64,000 bases of DNA from Tindallia californiensis (GCF_900107405.1 NZ_FNPV01000007.1:123903-187902); one strand, 5' to 3'. Counted from the first letter of the stretch, positions 45,516 through 54,728 are shown. The notes: generated from the letters alone by a model not told the origin. Made by a program: numbers and translations.

Positions 45516-45980
45516 AATAAATCCCCCTTTTAATAACCGCATTTACATATGAACAGGAATCTTAAACTTCTGGTAGAGGATTCACCCCATCAGAAGCATA
45601 AATGAATCATTAAAATCATATCAGAATTAGCACAAAAAGATAAATTGAAATTCATAATGAAAAAAAGGATTCCAATAAAGAATTTTAATAGGTGGAGAGA
45701 GGAGGGGTGGGCGAGGCTGATGCAAAGAAAGTATGTTTTTTTTCTTGTAAGTGTTGAGTAATCAAGAAGGAGAAGAAATAAGCCAGAAAAGAAAAAGAGG
45801 ATCCATAGAAATCACTAATGATAATATAGAGAAAATCGATTTTACCTTTTCGGCCGCTTCTGACAAAATATAATTGCATTGATAAATACCTATGTTATAA
45901 AATAAATCTTTATAGGATGTTTATTAGGTAAAATGGTTGCAATCATTTTTTAATCGTTAAAATATTGAAGGAGGAAGAAG
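45516..45980. promoter_or_regulatory. 465-bp AT-rich intergenic region between divergent genes
   Basis: Holds the leader of the iron-type operon on the minus strand, with a possible TTATCT-17-TATGAT. On the plus strand it has TTGCAT (45874-45879), 16 bp, TATAAA (45896-45901) before the C_GCAxxG_C_C gene. No Fur-like box or stable RNA structure was recognised. A 64-codon minus-strand frame at 45685-45879 has no RBS and is rejected. Confidence 0.4.
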
Positions 45981-46472
45981 ATGAAAACAGAAGTGAGTGT
46001 TCAACAAATCAGAAAAGATGCAGAAGATATGTTTCGGGCAGGGAAATATTACTGTTCGGAGGCCATTGTAGCATCCATCAAAAAGAACTTTGAACTGGAT
46101 ATGCCGGATGAGATGATTGCCATGGCCTCAGGATTTCCGGTGGGAATCGGAAAATCAAAATGCACCTGTGGTGCTGTAACAGGAGGAATTATTACCTTAG
46201 GATATTTTTTTGGCAGAACAGAAGGCACCAATCCTAAAGATCCCAAAAGTGTAAAAACCTTGGAATTGGCTTATGAATTACAGGATGATTTTAAGAAGAA
46301 CCATAAAATTCTATGTTGTAGCGTATTAACCAAAGGGATGGACATGGCCTCAGGAGAGCATAAGGAACAGTGTATTTCCTTTACCGGTGAAGTAGCTGAA
46401 AATGCGGCACGTATTATTGTAAGGGAAAAAGGTTTTGTTAATACAGATGAGATGGACAAGAAAGAGGTGTAG
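45981..46472 (+). CDS. C_GCAxxG_C_C family protein
   Basis: 163 aa with the cysteine pattern that names the family: Cys in YYCSEAI (~25), CTCGAVTGG (~61-69), LCCSVLTKG (~111) and QCISFT (~131). Members are small cytosolic or membrane-associated proteins of unknown, probably redox or metal-related, function. RBS GAAGGAGG is 6 bp before ATG 45981. Three bases separate it from the TDT transporter, so the two form an operon, a pairing that suggests a shared substrate or a redox partner for transport. Not further assignable. Confidence 0.85.
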   Translation: MKTEVSVQQIRKDAEDMFRAGKYYCSEAIVASIKKNFELDMPDEMIAMASGFPVGIGKSKCTCGAVTGGIITLGYFFGRTEGTNPKDPKSVKTLELAYELQDDFKKNHKILCCSVLTKGMDMASGEHKEQCISFTGEVAENAARIIVREKGFVNTDEMDKKEV

Positions 46473-46475
46473 GTA

Positions 46476-47420
46476 ATGAAAGCATTGCTTCAAAAATTGC
46501 CGCTACCTATTTCCGGATTAATGCTGGGACTGGCAGCTCTTGGAAACCTGCTGGGAACTTACCATATGGGGATTCGTTCTTTGTTGGGCATCATGGCAGG
46601 CATTATTTTTATAGGATTGTTGCTTAAAATCCTTGTTTTTCCAGGCTGTTTGAAGGAAGGATTTTCGAATCCGGTGGTGGCCTGTATTATGGCTACATTT
46701 CCCATGGGGATCATGCTTCTTAGCACCTATGTCCGACCATTTTTACCTGGGTTGGCCTTTGGTGCCTGGATGCTGGGGATTTTTATGAATGCCTTATTGG
46801 TCTTTTTGTTTACAAAAACCCACCTGATTCCCTTTTCCATTAAAAAGGTTTTTTCCAGCTATTTTGTGCTTTATGTAGGCATTGTGGTTGGAAGTGTGAC
46901 AGCGCCTTTATATGGCATGCAATCCGTTGGGCAGATACTATTCTGGTTTGGACTGGCGGTATACCTTCCACTGATCCCTTTGGTAAGTTACCGGGTCTTT
47001 AAGGTAGGTGGCATTCCAGAACCGGCGCAGCCAGTAATCATTATTTATGCGGCACCGGCAAGCCTTTTATTGGCCGGCTATCTTAGTAGTTTTCCTGAAA
47101 AAAATCTGGGAATAGTGATCGGCCTTGGCACTTTGGCTTTTATGATGACGCTTTATGGTTTAAGTCAGATGCCAAGACTCTTGAAATTTCCCTTCTACCC
47201 CAGTTATTCCGCTTTTACGTTTCCCTTTGTGATCAGCGCCATTGCTTTTAACGGTATGACGGGCTTTCTTAGTGGACAAGGGTTTCAAACAGGGTGGATG
47301 GAACCAATAAGAATATTTCAGATTGCCTGGGCAACAGTCATGGTACTGTATGTTCTTTTCCGGTATGTTGGCTTTTTAAGTCATAAAGCACCGCAAACAG
47401 CCAGTCCGGAAAAAGCATAG
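46476..47420 (+). CDS. TDT-family transporter (TehA/SLAC1-like)
   Basis: 314 aa with ten predicted membrane helices, the layout of the tellurite-resistance/dicarboxylate transporter family. The N-terminal PLPISGLMLGLAALGNLLG is typical, as are the helix-breaking Gly/Pro positions of the SLAC1/TehA channel. These proteins carry anions such as dicarboxylates, sulfite or formate-like ions. It begins 3 bp after the C_GCAxxG_C_C gene and ends at a terminator. The fdhA gene converges on it, so a link to formate is tempting but not shown. Confidence 0.82.
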   Translation: MKALLQKLPLPISGLMLGLAALGNLLGTYHMGIRSLLGIMAGIIFIGLLLKILVFPGCLKEGFSNPVVACIMATFPMGIMLLSTYVRPFLPGLAFGAWMLGIFMNALLVFLFTKTHLIPFSIKKVFSSYFVLYVGIVVGSVTAPLYGMQSVGQILFWFGLAVYLPLIPLVSYRVFKVGGIPEPAQPVIIIYAAPASLLLAGYLSSFPEKNLGIVIGLGTLAFMMTLYGLSQMPRLLKFPFYPSYSAFTFPFVISAIAFNGMTGFLSGQGFQTGWMEPIRIFQIAWATVMVLYVLFRYVGFLSHKAPQTASPEKA

Positions 47421-47459
47421 AGCCAGTCAGTCTGGAAAACCGTAAAAGCATATCAATAG

Positions 47460-47504
47460 AAGCCTCAGCCTCCTGACAATGATCAGGGGACGGAGGCTTT
47501 TTTT
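47460..47504 (+). terminator. Terminator after the TDT transporter gene
   Basis: AAGCCTC pairs with GAGGCTT, with an inner CTCCTGA / TCAGGGG helix, and is followed by seven T residues, 39 bp after the stop. Confidence 0.85.
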
Positions 47505-47521
47505 AGACGAAAAATGACTTT

Positions 47522-47561
47522 GGAATGATGGAATGATGGAATGTTGGAATGTTGGAATGTT
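47522..47561. repeat. 8-bp tandem repeat, 5 copies
   Basis: GGAATGAT twice, then GGAATGTT three times, ending in a degenerate copy. It lies between the TDT terminator and the stop of the formate dehydrogenase gene. Confidence 0.85.
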
Positions 47562-47579
47562 GGAACGGTTGTAGCTACT

Positions 47580-50255
47580 TTAATTAGCTGCTTTTTCAAT
47601 ATTAACCGCCGATACTTTTAGACCGGGAATCTTACAATACGGATCTAAGATTTCGCCATTGGTCAGGACATTGGCACCATTGCCCCAATGAAAAGGCACA
47701 AACAGAACGCCTTCTTCCACTCGTTCCGTTACCATGGCTTTTACCGTAATACGACCTCTTGGAGAAGTGACCATCACCTCGTCACCGTTCTTAATACCTT
47801 TAGAAGCAGCTAAGGCAGGATGAATTTCCACATAATTATGGGGTGCGATCTGATTAATCCCCTCGGATTTATCGGTCATGGTTCTGGTATGGAAATGGTA
47901 AAGGATTCGACCGGTGGTCAGCACCTGTCCGTAATCTTTAAGGCCTAGTTCAGGGGATGCTTTCCATTCTACAGGCTTGAACAAACCGGCTCCCCGGGCA
48001 ATGCTTCCCTGATGCAGAATTGGTGTTCCCGGATGCTCAGCCGTTGGACATGGCCAGGAAAGCCCTTCCTTTTCTATACGTTCATAAGAAATGCCTGCGT
48101 AAGAAGGTGTCACCTGACGAATTTCTTCAAAAATAGCTTCCGCACCGCTGTAATTGGCTTCTAAACCGAAACCTTTCAGCAACTGAGATAAAATCCACCA
48201 GTCTGGTTTTGCTTCTCCTGGCGGGGGGACAGCCTTACGAACTCGTTGTACTCGTCGCTCTGTATTGGTAAAGGTTCCTTCTTTTTCCGCAAAAGCAGCG
48301 GCTGGAAGCACGACATCGGCTAAGGCGGCTGTTTCTGTCAAGAAGATATCCTGTACTACCAGGAAGGCTTTTTCTAACCCTTTTTTAACATGCTGAGTGT
48401 CCGGGTCAGAAACCATCGGATTTTCACCAGTGATATAAAGCATTTTTACTGTATCTTCGGCAGCCGCAGGAATGGCTTCTGTTACAGTCAAGCCTTTATT
48501 CTCTGGAAGCTGAACGCCCCAAGCCTCTTGGAATTTTTTGCGGGTTTCTGCCGCATCTATTTTCTGATATCCAGTCATAACAATTGGAAGTGCGCCCATA
48601 TCACAGGCACCCTGCACATTGTTCTGACCTCTCAAAGGATTCACACCCGTTCCGGGTTTACCGATATTGCCTGTTACCAGTGCCAGGTTAGAAAGGCTCA
48701 TGACATTTTCTGTACCGTTGACATGCTGAGTGATTCCCATGGAATAGATAATACTAGAAGCGCCGGAAGAAGCATACATCCGGGCAGCTTGTCTGATATC
48801 CTCTGCCGGAACCTGACAGATGTCAGCGGCCCATTCCGGGGTGCACTTTTTCACAGACGCTTTCAAGGAGTCGAAACCTTCTGTTTGTTGGTGAATGAAA
48901 GCTGTATTCTCTAGCCCTTCTTCAAGGATAACATGAATCATGGCATTGGAAAGGGCAACGCTGGATCCGGGATAAATCTGCAGAAACAGGTCAGCATCTT
49001 CTGCCAGTTCGATGGCACGTGGATCCGCAACGATGATTTTGCTTCCTTGCTTTTGCGCCTGACGAATATAAGCACCCATCACCGGATGGGCTTCCGTTGT
49101 ATTGGAGCCGGTAATAAAGATTAGGTTTGCCTGACGAACATCAGCCATCGGATTGGTCATAGCACCACTTCCTAAAGTGGTTGCCAGACCAGCGACGGTA
49201 GAGGCATGGCATAAACGGGCGCAGTGATCAATATGATTGGTACCGATAGCGCCACGCATCAGTTTGTTCATTAGATAATTTTCTTCATTAGTAATACGGG
49301 CGGAGGAAAAGCCAGCGATGGCTTCAGCACCATAACCCTGTTTGACTTCCTCTACTTTATTAATAATCACTGAAAAGGCTTCTTCCCACTGAACAGGTAC
49401 TAAAGTGCCGTTTTTACGAATAAGAGGCTGAGTCAGCCGATCCGGATGGTGAATAAAATCATGGGCAAAGCGACCCTTTACACAAAGCAATCCTTCATTG
49501 GCAGCTCCTTTGGCTGGTTGCACTTCCACTACCCGATTGTCTTTTACCACCAAATTCATCTGACATCCTACACCGCAGTAAGCACAGGTAGTTTTAACTT
49601 CTTTGGTTTCCCAATACCGATACTTTACAGGTCTTTTGGGTTCTAAGGCGCCAACCGGGCAATAAGACACACAGTTACCGCAGGAAACACAGTTGGATTC
49701 TTCTAGTGACACCTGGAAAGGTGGTGCAATATGGGTGTTAAATCCGCGATCAACAAAACTGAGGGTATGATTGCATTGAAGCTGATTACAGACATGCACA
49801 CAAAGACCACAGTTAATGCATTTATTTTGGTCACTGATGTAAAAAGGATTACGGCTATCAAGGGGATAATTTTTTACTTCTCCATCATAAGATGTTTTCT
49901 CCACATCGTACTGATAGCAAAGATCCTGTAATTTGCATTTTCCGGACTTTCCACAGGTCATGCAGTCTAGAGGATGATTTGCCAGGATTAAATCCAAAAT
50001 TTCCCGGCGAGCTTCTACCACGGCGGGGCTTTCAGTTTCGATCTTCATTCCTTCAGAAACTGGTGTGGAACAGGCCGCCGCCAGCTTAGGACTATCGTTT
50101 ACCTGAACACTGCAAATGCGACATGCTCCTTCCGGTCTTATCCGCTCGTCATGACAAAAGGTAGGAACCAAGGCTCCTGCCTTTTTTGCAGCCTGAAGCA
50201 TGGTACTTCCTTCTTTAATCTGGACAACCTGCCCATTAATTGTACATGTAATCAT
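47580..50255 (-). CDS. fdhA: Formate dehydrogenase, catalytic alpha subunit (Cys type)
   Basis: 891 aa. The N-terminal NuoG-like part has a [2Fe-2S] site (Cys34, 45, 48, 62), the HPLDCMTCGKSGKC His-Cys cluster, two 4Fe-4S ferredoxin motifs (CINCGLC, CVSCGNC) and then the molybdopterin domain beginning CAYCGVGC. The catalytic position is Cys (HCARLCHAS, about residue 348), not selenocysteine. The C-terminal molybdopterin-binding domain is complete. The protein oxidises formate or reduces CO2 with a W/Mo bis-pterin site. It is a lone gene: no NuoE/F-like or hydrogenase partners adjoin, so its electron acceptor is open. RBS AAAGGGTG. Confidence 0.93.
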   Translation of the reverse strand: MITCTINGQVVQIKEGSTMLQAAKKAGALVPTFCHDERIRPEGACRICSVQVNDSPKLAAACSTPVSEGMKIETESPAVVEARREILDLILANHPLDCMTCGKSGKCKLQDLCYQYDVEKTSYDGEVKNYPLDSRNPFYISDQNKCINCGLCVHVCNQLQCNHTLSFVDRGFNTHIAPPFQVSLEESNCVSCGNCVSYCPVGALEPKRPVKYRYWETKEVKTTCAYCGVGCQMNLVVKDNRVVEVQPAKGAANEGLLCVKGRFAHDFIHHPDRLTQPLIRKNGTLVPVQWEEAFSVIINKVEEVKQGYGAEAIAGFSSARITNEENYLMNKLMRGAIGTNHIDHCARLCHASTVAGLATTLGSGAMTNPMADVRQANLIFITGSNTTEAHPVMGAYIRQAQKQGSKIIVADPRAIELAEDADLFLQIYPGSSVALSNAMIHVILEEGLENTAFIHQQTEGFDSLKASVKKCTPEWAADICQVPAEDIRQAARMYASSGASSIIYSMGITQHVNGTENVMSLSNLALVTGNIGKPGTGVNPLRGQNNVQGACDMGALPIVMTGYQKIDAAETRKKFQEAWGVQLPENKGLTVTEAIPAAAEDTVKMLYITGENPMVSDPDTQHVKKGLEKAFLVVQDIFLTETAALADVVLPAAAFAEKEGTFTNTERRVQRVRKAVPPPGEAKPDWWILSQLLKGFGLEANYSGAEAIFEEIRQVTPSYAGISYERIEKEGLSWPCPTAEHPGTPILHQGSIARGAGLFKPVEWKASPELGLKDYGQVLTTGRILYHFHTRTMTDKSEGINQIAPHNYVEIHPALAASKGIKNGDEVMVTSPRGRITVKAMVTERVEEGVLFVPFHWGNGANVLTNGEILDPYCKIPGLKVSAVNIEKAAN

Positions 50256-50491
50256 CTTTCAATCACCCTTTCATTGATTATTCGCATGTGTGACATCCTT
50301 TCTTTGGTTTTGAATGGTTAGAGAGCTCCTGAAATACTGTCTGAATTGTTAATTAATTCACATTTTAGTGTAGCATAGCCTTACAGAACAAACCAATAAA
50401 AATATTTGATAGAAGGATGGGTTTTGTTGATAAGGGCAGAAAAAGAATCATTTGGCTTTTAGTGATTCAAAATATAAGGTAAAATGAAGAG

Positions 50492-50535
50492 AAAGCCGTT
50501 AAAGAATGAAGAAAAAGCCGTTAAAGAATGAAGAG
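50492..50535 (+). repeat. 22-bp direct repeat, 2 copies
   Basis: AAAGCCGTTAAAGAATGAAG plus two bases, twice in tandem, in the leader of the PP-loop-like gene. The whole 50256-50613 gap is AT-rich. It carries the fdhA leader on the minus strand and a weak plus-strand TTGGCT-17-TAAGGT; nothing else was recognised. An ATG at 50506 inside the repeat is in frame with the next gene but has no RBS. Confidence 0.75.
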
Positions 50536-50613
50536 AGAACCAGGATAAGTTATTTGATGGATAGAAAAATGGGTATAACTCTTTCCGCAGGAATACAGAA
50601 AAGAAAGGAAATT

Positions 50614-51420
50614 ATGATGATTCGAGAAAATACAGATTTGAAAAGCCTTCAGAAACAGTTGGAAGAACTACCAAAAGAAACGGTTATCGGAGAGTTTGCC
50701 GGTCGGGATAGTGTGGCGGCGATTATGGAAGCCTTAAAATCACCGGAGATCAACCATGTATTACCAGTGGTGACCTTTGCTCCTACGGAATATGGCAGCG
50801 AGAAAGAACTGGAGATCAACCATCAACGAATGGTGGAGCGGGTTCAGAAGCTTTATGGTGAAAAAAAGAAAATATATCCACTGATCTACGATAGTTCTTT
50901 ACCGCTGTGGCGTATTTTGAATGGACGTAACCTTATGAGTTTGCAACAGGAATACGGGTTTTACACACCCTGTATTGGATGCCATACTTATTTTCATTTA
51001 GCAAGAATTCCGCTGGCAAAAGCCTTAGGGAAAAAGATCATAGCGGGAGAACGGGAAAGTCATGGAGGAAAAATAAAAGTAAACCAGTTGAAAGTCTGTC
51101 TGGACAGCTATCAAAGCATACTGGAAGCTTTAGGCGTAGAACTGTTACTGCCGATCCGGAAAATGGAAAAGGATGAACTGATTGAAGAGTTGATTGGATG
51201 GCCCTGGGCAGCAGAAGAAGAACAGCCAGTATGCCTTTTTAGCGGCAATTACCGAAATCATGAAGGAAAGGCCATCTATGATCTGGAGAAAATTCGTCAT
51301 TTTCTTAAAACCTATCTGGAACCTCTGGCCATTACCTTAGGAAAACATTATGAGCAACAGCCGGATATAAAGGAAAAAGAACTAGAACGTATCTACACAA
51401 ACTGGGAGGCACAACGATGA
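50614..51420 (+). CDS. PP-loop/HUP-like protein of unknown function
   Basis: About 268 aa, cytosolic. The start GEFAGRDSVAAIMEAL (~residues 22-37) resembles the SGGxDS phosphate-binding loop of ATP pyrophosphatases, with the second Gly replaced by Arg. The middle holds PCIGCHTYFHLARIPLAKALGKKIIAGERESHGGK, like the CxxCH-A-lG-GH segment of thiouridine or QueC-type enzymes. I know no named function. The probable start is ATG 50614, with AAAGGAA upstream. Its stop overlaps the ApgM-like gene (ATGA), and the lar genes follow. A role in activating or thiolating a nucleotide-like metabolite is inference only. Confidence 0.7.
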   Translation: MMIRENTDLKSLQKQLEELPKETVIGEFAGRDSVAAIMEALKSPEINHVLPVVTFAPTEYGSEKELEINHQRMVERVQKLYGEKKKIYPLIYDSSLPLWRILNGRNLMSLQQEYGFYTPCIGCHTYFHLARIPLAKALGKKIIAGERESHGGKIKVNQLKVCLDSYQSILEALGVELLLPIRKMEKDELIEELIGWPWAAEEEQPVCLFSGNYRNHEGKAIYDLEKIRHFLKTYLEPLAITLGKHYEQQPDIKEKELERIYTNWEAQR

Positions 51421-52694
51421 AAACCATATTGGTACTGCTGGACGGTTTATCAGATCGTCCTCAAAAAGAATTAAAGGGAAAAACTCCTTTACAGGCTGCT
51501 CATACGCCGAATATGGACGCTTTAGCCGCTCTTTCGGAAACCGGCACCATGATTCCCTGGAAACCGGGGATTCCTTTGGGAACAGAAGCCGCTCATTTTC
51601 ATCTAATGGGCTATCCGATGGAAGATTTCCCAGGAAGAGGCATTATTAGTGCCTTGACGGTGGAAGAGGAACTGGAAGCCGATGCCCTCTATTTAATGAA
51701 AACCTGGGCTTATTTGAAAAAAACAGAGGAAGGCTACCGGGTACTTCAACGAGATCTGACGGATTTAACAGGAGAAGAAGTGTCAGCCCTCAGTCAATGC
51801 CTGCCTCGGGAGATGGATGGCATTTCCATCGAATGGCAGCAACAGGAAGGGCCTCACAGCCTGTTGAAACTCAAGGGGAAAGACCTGGACCACCGAGTAT
51901 CCGACAGTGACCCCTTTTATCCACAAGGATGGTTGCATCAGGTGATGGCCTTTGAAACAGAGGATGAAAAAGCAATCAAAACCGCTGACTTTCTGAACCG
52001 TTACATCATAAAAACAATGGAAAGGCTGAAAAATCATCCGGTGAACCAAAAAAGAATCGCCGAGGGAAAAGAACCGGCCAACGGCATTCTCACCAAATGG
52101 GCTGGGAAAAAACCAGTGCTGGAGCCTTTTCAGCAGCGCTATGGCATGAAAGGTGTTATGCTGGCAGGCACCAAGCTCTTAAAAGGAGTAGCAAGGCTGA
52201 CCGGCATGGATTATGTCCGGTACGAAAGCTTTCAGCAAGGGATTCGGTGGGCCTTAGAAGATAAGACCTATGATTATATTCATTTGCACAATAAAAAACC
52301 GGATGACGCATCTCATACCATGGGAGCTACAGCGAAAAAGAAAATCATAGAAACCATTGATCAAGAGTTAGGAATCCTGATCCAAGGGACAAAGGAAAAA
52401 ATAGAAAAAGGAGAAATCCTTCTGATTCTTACCAGCGATCACACTACGGCCAGTGATGGAAAAATGATTCATACCGGCGATGCCGTACCGATTCTCTTTT
52501 GCGGCAAAACCCTTCGACCGGATGGGGTGAAAAAATTTGATGAAAAAAGCGTCAGCCAGGGAAGCCTTCGAATGAGTGGGTCAGACCTAATACCACTGAT
52601 GATGAACTATACAGAAAGAAGCCTTTTTTATAGCTATCGGATGGGAGGGAAAGCCCTGCGCTACGTTCCCACTCATGTCCCTCGGTTAAAATAA
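51417..52694 (+). CDS. ApgM-like alkaline-phosphatase-superfamily protein
   Basis: 425 aa, resembling the archaeal-type cofactor-independent phosphoglycerate mutase (ApgM). Metal ligand Asp in VLLDGLSDRP, then GKTPLQAAHTPNMDALA, and C-terminal DDASHTMGATAKKK, TSDHTTAS and HTGDAVPILF. In ApgM the phosphorylated nucleophile is Ser in a PGSD-type motif; here it reads PLGTEAAHFHLMGY, so Thr replaces Ser and Glu replaces Asp. A central region (~190-260) differs from ApgM. It is coupled to the PP-loop-like gene by ATGA overlap, so a specialised phosphatase or phosphotransferase in their shared pathway is more likely than glycolysis. Confidence 0.78.
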   Translation: MKTILVLLDGLSDRPQKELKGKTPLQAAHTPNMDALAALSETGTMIPWKPGIPLGTEAAHFHLMGYPMEDFPGRGIISALTVEEELEADALYLMKTWAYLKKTEEGYRVLQRDLTDLTGEEVSALSQCLPREMDGISIEWQQQEGPHSLLKLKGKDLDHRVSDSDPFYPQGWLHQVMAFETEDEKAIKTADFLNRYIIKTMERLKNHPVNQKRIAEGKEPANGILTKWAGKKPVLEPFQQRYGMKGVMLAGTKLLKGVARLTGMDYVRYESFQQGIRWALEDKTYDYIHLHNKKPDDASHTMGATAKKKIIETIDQELGILIQGTKEKIEKGEILLILTSDHTTASDGKMIHTGDAVPILFCGKTLRPDGVKKFDEKSVSQGSLRMSGSDLIPLMMNYTERSLFYSYRMGGKALRYVPTHVPRLK

Positions 52695-52861
52695 GGAAGC
52701 TGACTCACCTTACGCAAACAACGAATACAACGGAAACCATTAAGATTAATGAAACCGTTCACATAGGGAAAACGGCTAACATAACTGAAACAAAGGAAAG
52801 CATGGCATACTCAAAAGCTATCGTAAGACTATCAGAAGGTGCTAATAAGGTGGTAATAAAG

Positions 52862-53710
52862 ATGACAAACAACCTTTCTCAGGAAACCGAAAAAAAATAC
52901 CAGGCATTGATCCATCAATTAAAAAACATGAAATCTGTTGCAGTAGCTTTTTCTGGTGGGGTAGACAGCTCCTTTTTGCTCCATGCGGCCCAAAAAGCGT
53001 TGAAAGATCAGGTAATAGCCATTACCGTTGTCGCTTCCCTGGTACCGGAGCATGAGCAGCAGCGGGCCATTCAAATGGCAAAAGAAACCGGAGTGCATCA
53101 TATCTTGATGCCGGGGAAGGAAGAAGCAGAGCCGAAAATTGCGGAAAATTCTGTGGAAAGATGCTATTACTGTAAAAAACACCTTTTTACCATGATGGAA
53201 CAAAGAGCCATAGAAGAAGGCTACGTTGTATTGGTGGACGGAACCAATATAGATGACGCCCAGGATTACCGGCCGGGAAGAAAAGCTCTGAAGGAGCTGG
53301 GGATTAGAAGCCCATTGGAAGAAGTTGGTCTTACCAAAGAAGAAATACGGCAACTTTCCAAAGCCGCAGGATTATCCAGTTGGAATTTACCGGCCATGGC
53401 CTGTCTGGCTTCCCGCATTCCTTATGGAACCCGAATTACAAAAGAAAAACTAAAGCGTATTGAAACCTGTGAAGCCCTCCTATTAAGGCTGGGATACCGG
53501 GAATTACGGGTAAGAGATCATGATCAGGTGGCACGCATTGAGCTAAATCCAGCGGAAATGACCAAATTCTTACAGTCCGGGCATCAGGAAGAAATCATCC
53601 GCTCTTTCAAAGCCGCCGGTTTTAAGTATGTCACCCTGGATCTGGAAGGCTATCGGATGGGAAGCTTGAATGAAGGAAAGGTGGAAAAGCAGTTAAAAGT
53701 TAAAAGTTAA
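52862..53710 (+). CDS. larE: LarE, sulfur transferase of nickel-pincer cofactor synthesis
   Basis: 282 aa ATP-dependent sulfur transferase. PP-loop AFSGGVDSSFLL is at ~residues 29-40. It adenylylates pyridinium-3,5-biscarboxylate mononucleotide and adds sulfur. Three cysteines stand out: the pair in ERCYYCKKHLF (~104-107) and one in LPAMACLASRIPYG (~180). Single-Cys LarE sacrifices its sulfur, whereas three-Cys LarE proteins carry a [4Fe-4S] cluster that holds the sulfur. This one fits the cluster type. The start is ATG 52862 after AAGGTGGT; the gap of 167 bp before it is repeat-like. The last codons are made by a 7-bp repeat. Confidence 0.9.
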   Translation: MTNNLSQETEKKYQALIHQLKNMKSVAVAFSGGVDSSFLLHAAQKALKDQVIAITVVASLVPEHEQQRAIQMAKETGVHHILMPGKEEAEPKIAENSVERCYYCKKHLFTMMEQRAIEEGYVVLVDGTNIDDAQDYRPGRKALKELGIRSPLEEVGLTKEEIRQLSKAAGLSSWNLPAMACLASRIPYGTRITKEKLKRIETCEALLLRLGYRELRVRDHDQVARIELNPAEMTKFLQSGHQEEIIRSFKAAGFKYVTLDLEGYRMGSLNEGKVEKQLKVKS

Positions 53711-53732
53711 AAGTTAAAAGTTAAAAGATAAA
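53691..53732 (+). repeat. 7-bp tandem repeat at the end of larE
   Basis: Five exact copies of AGTTAAA and one AGATAAA. The array contains the larE stop (TAA 53708-53710), so it encodes the last residues and continues into the gap. Further degenerate purine-rich repeats run to about 53830; the 241-bp gap to larB shows no other element. Confidence 0.85.
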
Positions 53733-53951
53733 AGGTGGAAGGTGAAAAGTGAAAGGGCAGTTAGAAGGGCAGTTAGAAGAGCAGTTAAAAGTTAAAAAAT
53801 AAAAGTTAATAGGTAATAGGTATGAGTTAAGTTTAATACCTGAAAAAGCAGGTTATAAAGTCTCTTCTCCACCACTGAAGTACAGGGAAAGATTTAATGA
53901 AAGACAGGCACTTTGGGGACGGCCCACTGTGCCGGGAAAGGAAAATGGACA

Positions 53952-54710
53952 ATGAAAGAAAAAGAACTGACCCAATTGCTGGAACAGTATAAGTATGAGG
54001 AATTACCTGTGGAGCAGGTGGTAAAAGAGCTGAAAAAAGCCCCTTTTGCCAACCTGGACTATGCCCGGATTGACCATCATCGTGGCCTTCGGAATGGTGC
54101 CAGTGAAGTGATTTACTGCCAGGGAAAAACCCTGGAACAAGTTCAGGGAATTGTCGCCCATATGCTTGAAAAAGGAGGAGCAAACATTCTGGGAACCCTG
54201 GCAACGGCAGAAATGGCGGAGGCGGTTCGTCAAGTGACCTCAGAAGTGGCCTATTACCAGGATGCCCGACTGTTTGTGGCCAACCCTAAGAATGGACCAA
54301 AAACCAGCAACAAGATCCTGGTGGTTACGGGAGGAACGGCAGATATTCCGGTAGCTGAAGAAGCAGCGATCACGGCCGAAACCCTGGGAAATCAAGTTGA
54401 ACGGCTCTATGATGTAGGAGTCGCCGGACTCCATCGGCTTACTTCTCAACTGGATATCCTGCTGGAAGCCAATGTGGTGATCGCCGTTGCCGGTATGGAA
54501 GGTGCTCTTGCCAGTGTGGTAGGAGGGCTGGTGGATAAACCGGTGATCGCTGTTCCTACCAGTGTTGGCTACGGTGCCAGCTTTGGCGGGGTTTCTGCCC
54601 TGCTAACCATGTTGAATTCCTGTGCTTCCGGCGTAAGCGTGGTTAACATAGATAATGGCTTTGGCGCCGCTTATCTAGCCAGCATGATTAATCATATGAG
54701 CGAGAAATAA
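53952..54710 (+). CDS. larB: LarB, pyridinium-biscarboxylate mononucleotide synthase
   Basis: 252 aa. The C-terminal ~130 residues form a PurE-like domain (KILVVTGGTADIPVAEEAAITAETLG, VAGMEGALASVVGGLVDKPVIAVPTSVGYG, GFGAAY). LarB carboxylates nicotinic acid adenine dinucleotide and hydrolyses the phosphoanhydride, giving P2CMN, the first step of the nickel-pincer cofactor. The N-terminal part (FANLDYARIDHHRGLRNGASEVIYCQGKT) matches the family. The start is ATG 53952 with AAAGGAAAA upstream. It lies between larE and larC in the usual set. No anomalies. Confidence 0.93.
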   Translation: MKEKELTQLLEQYKYEELPVEQVVKELKKAPFANLDYARIDHHRGLRNGASEVIYCQGKTLEQVQGIVAHMLEKGGANILGTLATAEMAEAVRQVTSEVAYYQDARLFVANPKNGPKTSNKILVVTGGTADIPVAEEAAITAETLGNQVERLYDVGVAGLHRLTSQLDILLEANVVIAVAGMEGALASVVGGLVDKPVIAVPTSVGYGASFGGVSALLTMLNSCASGVSVVNIDNGFGAAYLASMINHMSEK

Positions 54711-54728
54711 AGAAAGAAACAACGTAAC

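Noticed and set aside
49200..49250. Selenocysteine codon in formate dehydrogenase
   Set aside because: The catalytic codon is TGC (Cys). No in-frame TGA exists in the gene.
53691..53732. CRISPR-like array
   Set aside because: The repeats are 7 bp with no spacers; no cas genes are present. It is a simple tandem repeat.
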